A stretch of 12,654 nt of DNA from Pseudomonadota bacterium (GTDB taxonomy: Bacteria; Pseudomonadota; Gammaproteobacteria; Pseudomonadales; Azotimanducaceae), in contig JAACDS010000011.1 of NCBI GenBank assembly GCA_009936895.1, positions 1-12,654 on the forward strand, written 5' to 3'. Position numbers and translations under genes: made by a program. Positions 6,529-12,654 of the stretch are shown one piece after another. A model generated the notes under the pieces. That model had not been told where the DNA came from. It ran no database searches and worked only from the letters and a program-made list of their open reading frames with translations. Numbering within the stretch: position 1 is the first letter of the stretch; each line of letters opens with the position of its first letter.

Positions 6529-7936
6529 GGCCAGTCAACCTATTGGATATCGTGTTGACGTTACCGGCCCCCTGTACGACCAACACATCTTGGGGCGCGA
6601 CAAGGGTTGGCAGCAATTCAAGTGCTTCATCGGTATCAACGGCATATATCGGATTCAGCTGGCCACGCTGTCGAATCGCCTGAGCTAAGGCCTTACTGTC
6701 AGCGCCGTCAATGCGGTCTTCACCGGCGGCATAAACGTCCAGCAATATCAGCGCGTCCACACCAGAGAGTACGCGAACAAAACTGTCGAACAAATCCTTG
6801 GTACGACTGTAACGGTGGGGCTGATAGACCATCCCCAGGCGACGGTCCGGCCAAACGTCGCGAGCGGTTTTGATCACTGCCTCAACCTCCGTGGGGTGAT
6901 GGCCATAGTCATCAACCAAGGTCACTGACGCCTCTGCTACTGCGACCACGTCACTGACCTGAAAGCGTCGGCCAACCCCGCCGAACGCATCAAGCCCGTT
7001 CAAAATCGCTTCGTCGGAGATGCTTTCCTCAGTGGCAACAGCAATTGCGGCCAAGGCGTTCATCACATTGTGATGACCCGGCAAGCTGATGCGCACGGGC
7101 AAGGGTGGTCCCAAGTCACCGCGAGTCACCGTAAACGTCCATTGTTGACCCGTATTTTGAATATCGGTTGCTCGAAATTGTGCCTGCTCTGAGCAGCCGT
7201 ACGTGATCACCGACCGAGAGAATTGGCTGCTCAGGGCAAGGGCTTCCGCATCGTCAGCACAGACGATTACGTTGCCGTAAAAGGGCAGGCGATTGGTAAA
7301 TTCCACATAGGCCGATTTCATTTTGGCGAAGTCGTGATCGTAAGTTGCCATATGATCTTCATCGATATTGGTGATCACCGCAGTCATCGGCTGCAAATGC
7401 AAAAAAGAGGCGTCGCTTTCATCGGCTTCGGCAATCAGATAGCGGCCGGCCCCGAGCTCCGCATTCGTGCCGGCACTGTTCAAGAGACCGCCAATCACGA
7501 AGGTTGGCGACAATTCCGCACAGCGAAAAATTTCCGTAATCAGACTGGTGGTCGTGGTTTTTCCGTGGGTACCGGCGACAGCGATACCATGCCGATATCG
7601 CATCAGCTCACCCAGCATCTGCGCTCGGGGCACCACTGGCAAACGCTGCTCCTTGGCCGCAAGCAGCTCCGGATTGGTTGGATCGATAGCCGACGAAACC
7701 ACTAACACATCAGCGCCTTGAATCCATTGCGCGTCGTGGCCCAAAAACACCTTGGCACCCTTGCTGCGCAGTCGCTGCGTATTGGTGGACTCCCTCATGT
7801 CAGAACCGGTGACCGAGTACCCCTGATTGAGCAGTACTTCGGCTATGCCGCACATACCCGCGCCACCGATACCCACGAAGTGGATGGTTCGTATGCGGCC
7901 CATCTCTGGCACTTGGTATTCACTCAGCTGATCCAT
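6518..7936 (-). CDS. murC: MurC, UDP-N-acetylmuramate–L-alanine ligase
   Basis: This cytoplasmic ATP-dependent ligase adds L-Ala to UDP-MurNAc, the first amino acid of the peptidoglycan stem. The protein has 472 residues from ATG at 7936. It has the N-terminal UDP-binding loop VGIGGAGMCG (21-30), the ATP loop AGTHGKTTT (121-129, Lys126), the MurC-specific AEADESDASFLHL (169-181, Glu173), NIDEDHMATY (190-199, His195), the two Asn of PGHHNVMNA (290, 293), GRRFQ (322-326), and DDYGHHPTEV (342-351). All invariant Mur-ligase residues I know are present. A longer open frame reaches 8002 inside ftsW, but the chosen ATG has AAGGAG at ideal distance and the extra 22 residues look unlike MurC. It follows ftsW with no murG between, and overlaps ftsQ by 11 nt with no ddl or murB between. 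Confidence 0.98.
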   Translation of the reverse strand: MDQLSEYQVPEMGRIRTIHFVGIGGAGMCGIAEVLLNQGYSVTGSDMRESTNTQRLRSKGAKVFLGHDAQWIQGADVLVVSSAIDPTNPELLAAKEQRLPVVPRAQMLGELMRYRHGIAVAGTHGKTTTTSLITEIFRCAELSPTFVIGGLLNSAGTNAELGAGRYLIAEADESDASFLHLQPMTAVITNIDEDHMATYDHDFAKMKSAYVEFTNRLPFYGNVIVCADDAEALALSSQFSRSVITYGCSEQAQFRATDIQNTGQQWTFTVTRGDLGPPLPVRISLPGHHNVMNALAAIAVATEESISDEAILNGLDAFGGVGRRFQVSDVVAVAEASVTLVDDYGHHPTEVEAVIKTARDVWPDRRLGMVYQPHRYSRTKDLFDSFVRVLSGVDALILLDVYAAGEDRIDGADSKALAQAIRQRGQLNPIYAVDTDEALELLPTLVAPQDVLVVQGAGNVNTISNRLTGHDG

Positions 7937-7942
7937 CGGATA

Positions 7943-7948
7943 CTCCTT
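7943..7948 (-). promoter_or_regulatory. Shine-Dalgarno of murC, fixing the start at 7936
   Basis: AAGGAG on the minus strand, 6 nt before the ATG at 7934-7936, shares one base with the ftsW stop TGA (7948-7950). This decides against the longer open frame starting at 8002 and shows that murC translation is spaced to follow ftsW directly. Confidence 0.8.
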
Positions 7949-9081
7949 CAACGCCCAACTGACGATTTGCGTGATGTAGCCGGGGCCATCTCCTCGACCC
8001 AACTACAACGCAACACGAATGCAAAAAGCGCACAGGAAACCATTAGGCTGTTTCCTCCATAGCTGATAAACGGCAGTGTTAGCCCTTTCGTTGGTAAAAC
8101 ACCCACATTCACGCCCACATTCACCAAAAACTGATAAGCAAAAATGAAACCTACGAAGTAACAACAGTAACCCGCAAACAGATTACCCGTTTGCAGGCTT
8201 CGTTTGGCAACGGATAAAACCATGGCGACAAAAAAGGTATAGAGAACGATCAGCGCAATGGCGCCAATGCTGCCGAGTTCTTCGGCAATAACAGCAAATA
8301 TGAAATCATTGTGCGCTTCCGGCAGATAAGAGAGCTTTTGGATTCCTTCACCCAAACCCAGCCCCAGCAGTTCTCCGCGACCAAAAGCGATCAATGCCTG
8401 CACTAACTGGTAGCCGGTATCGAAGGGCACCGCCCAAGGGTCGGTAAAGGCAGCCATACGCCGCATCCGAAAAGGCTCCAGCCAAACCATCAGTGCAAAC
8501 AGCAGAGCGCCACCGACGACCATCAACAGTACGAATCGAAGTTTGGCGCCTGCCATAAACAGCACCGAAAGCGTGGTGGCTAGCACCACGGCCGCAGACC
8601 CTAAGTCCGGCTCAGCGACAACCAGCGCGCACACGATAAATACCATGGCCAACGGAATAAGAATGCGATTTGGCGACTGCTGCAACATGTCGTGATAACG
8701 GGTCAGATACCCGGCCAGAAAAATCATCAGTCCAAACTTCGCAACCTCTACTGACTGCAAACTGAAGCCGCCAATTCGAACCCACCGCGTTGCACCTTTG
8801 ACTTCATACCCCACACCAGGCACCAGTACCAAAACCACCAGAAACAGCGAAAGGATCCAGCCTAGCCAGTAAAACCTCGTCCACGTTGTTAGCGGAATTG
8901 TCAGCACCACCACTGCAAGAAAGAGCGAAATGCACAGATTCACCAATTGCTTGACGATGTAATCGCCTGGCATCGCCACAGATGCCGATCCCACCATGAT
9001 GGTCCCGAAGACAAGCAACACGACCCAAGTGACAAGCAGGTACAGGCTTTGCCTTGGTATGTTGACCACTCGGGCAGTCAT
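7948..9081 (-). CDS. ftsW: FtsW, septal peptidoglycan glycosyltransferase (SEDS family)
   Basis: A polytopic inner-membrane protein that polymerises lipid II at the division septum together with FtsI. The protein has 377 residues with about ten hydrophobic segments. SEDS hallmarks are GATRWVRIGGFSLQ (96-109), AEPDLGSA (156-163), GYQLVQALIAFGRGELLGLG (223-242), the catalytic-site motif YLPEAHNDFIFAVIAEELG (252-270) with the expected catalytic Asp at 259, and the C-terminal NVGVNVGVLPTKGLTLPFIS (321-340) followed by YGGNS. It is FtsW rather than RodA by these last motifs and by its dcw context. The ATG at 9081 overlaps the murD stop as ATGA, and GAGG lies 7 nt upstream. The stop at 7948 leads straight into murC; murG, which normally sits here, is absent. 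Confidence 0.97.
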   Translation of the reverse strand: MTARVVNIPRQSLYLLVTWVVLLVFGTIMVGSASVAMPGDYIVKQLVNLCISLFLAVVVLTIPLTTWTRFYWLGWILSLFLVVLVLVPGVGYEVKGATRWVRIGGFSLQSVEVAKFGLMIFLAGYLTRYHDMLQQSPNRILIPLAMVFIVCALVVAEPDLGSAAVVLATTLSVLFMAGAKLRFVLLMVVGGALLFALMVWLEPFRMRRMAAFTDPWAVPFDTGYQLVQALIAFGRGELLGLGLGEGIQKLSYLPEAHNDFIFAVIAEELGSIGAIALIVLYTFFVAMVLSVAKRSLQTGNLFAGYCCYFVGFIFAYQFLVNVGVNVGVLPTKGLTLPFISYGGNSLMVSCALFAFVLRCSWVEEMAPATSRKSSVGR

Positions 9082-10406
9082 GCATCAACCTCGGTTTTTG
9101 ATCGCGTTTGATACTGAGCCACCAACTGGGTGAAGTGCTCGCCGCGAGTGGAAAAATTGGCGTACATATCCAGACTCGAACACGCGGGCGACAACAGGAC
9201 TGTATCTCCGGCCTCCGCCTGATCCATCGCCGCCGCCACGGCTTGATCCATGGTCTCTATGTGCCGCCAGGCGATTCCATATTGAGTTGCAACATCATTG
9301 AGCTCTGCAGCATTTTTCCCTAGGGTCAGCAACTGACGCACCCGCCCCTGCATAGCAGGGCCCAGTGGCGTCAAATCCGCGCCCTTACTGTCACCACCCG
9401 CAATGAGAATTACCTTTTGCTGACGCTCAAAACCCGTCAAGGCGGCCAAGGCTGCGCCAACATTGGTAGCCTTCGAATCGTTGATGCATCGAATGTGTGC
9501 CGGGCTCGGAACCGCTGCGAACCGATGGGGCAAACCCTCGAATCCTGTGAAAAGTTGTGCCGCTGCCGGCGGTGCTATCCACGGTTCGACCAAGGCCAGG
9601 GCCCATAAACAGTTTTCAACATTGTGGCGCCCCGTCAGCGGCAGCTCAGTGATTGGCAGCAGCGGCGTCTGCCCATGATAGATCCAAGATTCGCCGTCGT
9701 GATCTGCGACGCCCCACTGGTGAATTTTAGGTGGCGCGACTGCAACTCGCGCCTTCATGGCAAGTTCGCTCTCCAATGTGCCAACGCAGTAATCGGCTGC
9801 CGCGTAAATGCGCTGCTTTGCCTGTTGGTATCGAGCGAAATCGCCATGCCAATCTCGATGGTCATCACTGACATTCAACAGAGCAGCGCTGGCCAATGGC
9901 AGCGCAGCGCTATGCGCAAGCTGAAAACTGGACAGTTCCAGCACGTACATATCGTTTACGTCACTGAGCAGATCCAATGCGGGCACACCGAGGTTGCCCC
10001 CAACGGCGCAGGTTAGGCCATGGGCGCTCAACAGATGCCCAACAAGAGAAACCACTGTGCTCTTCCCGTTGGTTCCTGTCACACCAATCACTGGCACATC
10101 GACTTCCGACATAAACAGATCGATGTCTGAAAGCAGCGCTATGTTGGCTTGTCGGGCCTGCCGAACCAAAGGGTGGTGCAGAGGCAGCCCCGGACTGACA
10201 ATGGCTCGTTCGGTCTGAGCCAGTAAGGACTCCGGCCACTCTTCCGATTCCCAACGCACGTCTAACCCGGGCCAGTTATCGGCAACAGGCTGGGGCGATC
10301 GACTGTCGAGCACAACGGGAATCGTATCGTTCGCGCACTGATGTCGGGCGACAGATTGACCCGTCACACCAAAACCTAACACCACAGTGCGGGGTGAGTT
10401 GCTCAT
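9078..10406 (-). CDS. murD: MurD, UDP-N-acetylmuramoyl-L-alanine–D-glutamate ligase
   Basis: This cytoplasmic ATP-dependent ligase adds D-Glu as the second residue of the stem peptide. The protein has 442 residues (E. coli about 438). The N-terminal loop is LGFGVTGQSVA (10-20), the ATP loop GVTGTNGKST (108-117, Lys115), then LELSSFQL (156-163, Glu157), NVSDDHRDWHG (178-188, His183), the probable carbamylated lysine in QQAKQRIY (Lys197), GRHNVEN (Asn262, Asn265), GLPHRF (Arg295), NDSKATN (309-315, Asp310), GGDSKGAD (337-344), and SPACSSLDMYANFSTRG (406-422). The invariant residues Lys115, Glu157 and His183 have the same numbers as in E. coli. The ATG overlaps the mraY stop as ATGA, without its own Shine-Dalgarno, and the stop overlaps ftsW in the same way, so translation is probably coupled along mraY–murD–ftsW. 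Confidence 0.98.
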   Translation of the reverse strand: MSNSPRTVVLGFGVTGQSVARHQCANDTIPVVLDSRSPQPVADNWPGLDVRWESEEWPESLLAQTERAIVSPGLPLHHPLVRQARQANIALLSDIDLFMSEVDVPVIGVTGTNGKSTVVSLVGHLLSAHGLTCAVGGNLGVPALDLLSDVNDMYVLELSSFQLAHSAALPLASAALLNVSDDHRDWHGDFARYQQAKQRIYAAADYCVGTLESELAMKARVAVAPPKIHQWGVADHDGESWIYHGQTPLLPITELPLTGRHNVENCLWALALVEPWIAPPAAAQLFTGFEGLPHRFAAVPSPAHIRCINDSKATNVGAALAALTGFERQQKVILIAGGDSKGADLTPLGPAMQGRVRQLLTLGKNAAELNDVATQYGIAWRHIETMDQAVAAAMDQAEAGDTVLLSPACSSLDMYANFSTRGEHFTQLVAQYQTRSKTEVDA

Positions 10407-11485
10407 CGCAGCTTGAGTGTCGACAAACCAATGGTTACCAAGACGAGGGTGATAATCCAGAATCGCACGATAACTCGCGGCTCCGGCCAGCCCTTCAGCT
10501 CGAAGTGATGGTGGATTGGTGCCATTCGAAACACTCTTCGACCCGTCAGCCGGAAGGAAATCACTTGAATAATGACACTTGCGGTTTCGAGCACAAAAAG
10601 CCCACCCATGATCAGCAAAACGATTTCATGACGGACAATGATCGCCAGAAGGCCCAGGGCTGCGCCCAGAGCTAGGGCACCGACATCGCCCATGAAGATT
10701 TGCGCTGGATAGGTGTTAAACCAGAGAAAACCGAGGCCTGCCCCGATCAGGGCACCGCAAAACACCGCCAGTTCACCGGCACCCGCGATATAGGGAATCT
10801 GCAGGTAGTTGGAAAACTCGACATTCCCAGTCACGTAGGCGATCAAGCCCAATGCTGCACCCACCATCACCGCAGGCAAAATAGCCAGCCCGTCCAGCCC
10901 ATCGGTGAGATTCACGGCGTTGCTCATGCCGACAATCATCAGATAGCCCAACAGCACGAACCAGATGCCCAACGGAATCGCCACGCTCTTGAAGAAAGGC
11001 ACATAGAGCGCTGTCTGAGCCGGTACATCTGCGACCTGATACAGATACAAAACCGCCGCGAGCGCAAAGACAGACTGCCAGAAATATTTCCACCGGCCAG
11101 CGAGACCGTCGGAGTTTTTCCGCGATATTTTCAGGTAGTCATCTACCCAACCAATCGCACCAAACGCCAATGTGACGGCCAAAATCAACCAGATGTAGCG
11201 GTTGGATAAGTCGCCCCATAACAGGGTGGTGATCAATATGATCACCAAGATGAGCGCACCACCCATGGTAGGCGTACCCGCCTTACTGAAATGCGATGTC
11301 GGCCCATCGTCACGGACTTGCTGACCGATTTGCGACCGCCCCAACCAAGCAATCATGCTTGGACCGATCATCAGCGACACGGCCAAGGCGGTGATGACAC
11401 TGACCATGGTACGCAAGGTGAGATATTGGAAAACGCTGAAGCCACCAATGTACTGGGACAGGTATTCGGTCAGCCAAAGTAACAC
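10403..11485 (-). CDS. mraY: MraY, phospho-N-acetylmuramoyl-pentapeptide transferase
   Basis: A polytopic inner-membrane enzyme that transfers phospho-MurNAc-pentapeptide to undecaprenyl phosphate, giving lipid I. The protein has 360 residues, the same length as E. coli MraY, and is collinear with it. Motifs are DGPTSHFSKAGTPTMGG (60-76), VDDYLK (114-119, Asp115/Asp116), NAVNLTDGLDGLA (189-201), NTYPAQIFMGDVGALALG (257-274, Asp267), and MAPIHHHFELKGW (321-333). The start is GTG at 11483-11485; its G is shared with the last base of the murE TAG (TAGTG), and AAGGAG lies 8 nt upstream. The stop overlaps murD as ATGA. MurF, which makes the pentapeptide substrate and normally sits between murE and mraY, is missing here. 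Confidence 0.99.
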   Translation of the reverse strand: MLLWLTEYLSQYIGGFSVFQYLTLRTMVSVITALAVSLMIGPSMIAWLGRSQIGQQVRDDGPTSHFSKAGTPTMGGALILVIILITTLLWGDLSNRYIWLILAVTLAFGAIGWVDDYLKISRKNSDGLAGRWKYFWQSVFALAAVLYLYQVADVPAQTALYVPFFKSVAIPLGIWFVLLGYLMIVGMSNAVNLTDGLDGLAILPAVMVGAALGLIAYVTGNVEFSNYLQIPYIAGAGELAVFCGALIGAGLGFLWFNTYPAQIFMGDVGALALGAALGLLAIIVRHEIVLLIMGGLFVLETASVIIQVISFRLTGRRVFRMAPIHHHFELKGWPEPRVIVRFWIITLVLVTIGLSTLKLR

Positions 11486-12654
11486 TAGGTATTCTCCTTA
11501 AACATATTTTCAACATAGGCCACATCACTGAATGGGTACTTAACCCCGGCGATTTCCTGAGTGTCCTCGTGACCCTTACCGGCGATCACGACAAGATCAT
11601 CTACACTGGCAGAGCGGACTGCCTGAGCGATGGCGGCGCCGCGATCCTCAACCGCTGAGGCGTGTTGACGCTGCTCCATGGAAAGGCCGCTCAGCATGTC
11701 GTGCAAAATATCAGCAGGGGCTTCGTCCCTTGGGTTGTCAGACGTAAGCCAAAGATGATCCGAAAGATTGGATGCCACCTGAGCCATCTCCGGCCGCTTA
11801 CCACGGTCTCGATTGCCGCCGCAGCCAGCAACACAGATCAGTCGCCCGCGACACTGTGCTGCGAGTCCCGTCAGCACTTTTTCCAAAGCGTCTGGGGTGT
11901 GCGCATAATCAACCACCACTTTCGGCGTGCCATAAGCACCAGGGACGACCTCCATGCGGCCGGGCACCGTCCGCATGCGAGTCAGCGCACTGCCAAGATC
12001 CGTAATGGCGTGGTCAGACCCCAGCAACACGCCGATCGCCGCAGCCACGTTCGCTACCGCAAACTCAACCGCGATGGGCATCGTGCTTTCCAACCGCCCC
12101 CAAGGGGTGTCGAATAAAACGTGCATCCCCCGACGCACTGGTGTTGCTCGCCAAGAAATGTCACCAGAAGCTCCATAACTCAGCACCTCCGACGCACGAA
12201 CACAGCCAATGAGCTTTCGGCCCATGTCATCGTCTGCGTTGATAACCGCCAACTTTAGCGGCCACGTCGTGAACATCTTGGCCTTTGCTGCAGCGTACTT
12301 CTCCATCGTCTGGTGGTAATCCAGATGATCTCGAGTCAGATTCGAAAACACGCCGACATCAAAATGAACATCGCGCGCACGGTTCTGATCCAGCGCGTGA
12401 GAGCTGACTTCCAAAGCCACGCGCTCCATACCCTGCTCTCTAAAGTGGGCAAATTGACGCTGCAAAGTAACCGGTGGTGGTGTCGTCATGGAGCCAAGCG
12501 TTAACGAACCCGGCGAGCCGGAACCCAATGTTCCGCTGTATCCGCCGCGTTTGCCCAAGGCGTTCGTCAGATCACTGACGTGGTAGGCGATGGACGTTTT
12601 GCCGTTCGTGCCCGTGACCCCCACGCATTCAATATCAGCCGTAGGATCCTCGTA
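11485..12654 (-). CDS. murE: MurE, UDP-MurNAc-L-Ala-D-Glu–meso-diaminopimelate ligase (5' end off window)
   Basis: This cytoplasmic ATP-dependent ligase adds the third stem-peptide residue. The visible part is 389 codons, open to the right edge; roughly the first 100 residues of a protein near 490 are missing. Numbering from the edge: ATP loop GVTGTNGKTS (12-21), LEVSSHALDQNRA (81-93), SNLTRDHLDYH (104-114), probable carbamylated lysine in AAAKAKMF (121-128), PGRMEVV (231-237), VVDYAHTPDALEKVL (247-261), GCGGNRDRGKRP (278-289), DNPRDEAP (306-313) and AGKGHED (358-364). DNPR with Glu two residues on is the meso-diaminopimelate signature, as expected for a Gram-negative. One deviation: the usual GxFNVxN motif reads VEFAVAN (196-202), so the first conserved Asn and the Gly are replaced. 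The stop TAG shares its G with the mraY GTG. No murF follows. Confidence 0.97.
   Translation of the reverse strand, partial: YEDPTADIECVGVTGTNGKTSIAYHVSDLTNALGKRGGYSGTLGSGSPGSLTLGSMTTPPPVTLQRQFAHFREQGMERVALEVSSHALDQNRARDVHFDVGVFSNLTRDHLDYHQTMEKYAAAKAKMFTTWPLKLAVINADDDMGRKLIGCVRASEVLSYGASGDISWRATPVRRGMHVLFDTPWGRLESTMPIAVEFAVANVAAAIGVLLGSDHAITDLGSALTRMRTVPGRMEVVPGAYGTPKVVVDYAHTPDALEKVLTGLAAQCRGRLICVAGCGGNRDRGKRPEMAQVASNLSDHLWLTSDNPRDEAPADILHDMLSGLSMEQRQHASAVEDRGAAIAQAVRSASVDDLVVIAGKGHEDTQEIAGVKYPFSDVAYVENMFKENT
11494..11499 (-). promoter_or_regulatory. Shine-Dalgarno supporting the GTG start of mraY
   Basis: AAGGAG lies inside the murE 3' end, 8 nt before the GTG at 11483-11485. The strong site, the full-length match to E. 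coli MraY from this codon (MLLWLTEYL against MLVWLAEHL), and the absence of an ATG in frame nearby fix the start. Confidence 0.8.

Noticed and set aside
7937..8002. N-terminal extension of MurC to 8002
   Set aside because: The extra 22 residues overlap ftsW and look unlike MurC, while the ATG at 7936 has a well-placed AAGGAG.
9516..9530. MurD reads GLPHRFA where E. coli has HRFE
   Set aside because: From memory other MurD proteins vary at this last position (for example HRCQ in Pseudomonas); the invariant Arg is kept.
1..12654. Mobile elements, CRISPR arrays, tRNA or defence genes
   Set aside because: Apart from spacers of at most 156 bp, the window is filled by recognised core genes; I saw no transposase, integrase, repeat array or tRNA-like cloverleaf.

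Overview
The window is the downstream part of a division and cell wall (dcw) gene cluster, followed by the lpxC–secA neighbourhood. It comes from a Gram-negative bacterium, most likely a gammaproteobacterium. The evidence for that is LpxC (lipid A synthesis), a meso-diaminopimelate type MurE, FtsA/FtsZ with proteobacterial C-terminal peptides, and the order ftsZ–lpxC–dciA–M23 peptidase–secA. I know that order from pseudomonads and relatives; enterics instead have secM between lpxC and secA. I cannot name the species. No mobile element, rRNA, tRNA or CRISPR array is visible.

All genes but one lie on the minus strand. In the direction of transcription (right to left) they are: murE (5' end off the window), mraY, murD, ftsW, murC, ftsQ, ftsA, ftsZ and lpxC, packed with overlaps or gaps of at most 75 bp. 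A small dciA (DUF721) gene on the plus strand runs convergently into the end of lpxC. Divergently from dciA comes an M23 metallopeptidase, then secA, cut by the left edge of the window. No stretch over 300 bp lacks a gene; the longest spacer is about 156 bp.

The genes work together as follows. MurC, MurD and MurE build UDP-MurNAc-tripeptide in the cytoplasm, and MraY moves the finished precursor onto undecaprenyl phosphate to make lipid I. FtsW polymerises lipid II at the septum. FtsQ, FtsA and FtsZ organise the division ring. LpxC commits UDP-GlcNAc-derived precursors to lipid A. DciA loads the replicative helicase, the M23 protein probably trims peptidoglycan, and SecA drives protein export.

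No previously undescribed system is evident; this is essentially conserved core genome. The points worth a second look are three gene losses at tight junctions (no murF between murE and mraY, no murG between ftsW and murC, no ddl or murB between murC and ftsQ), a MurE whose conserved GxFN motif reads VEFA, a TTG start of lpxC forced by an in-frame stop, a tail-less DciA, an FtsQ with almost no cytoplasmic tail, and a secA leader with a good promoter but no Shine-Dalgarno sequence.
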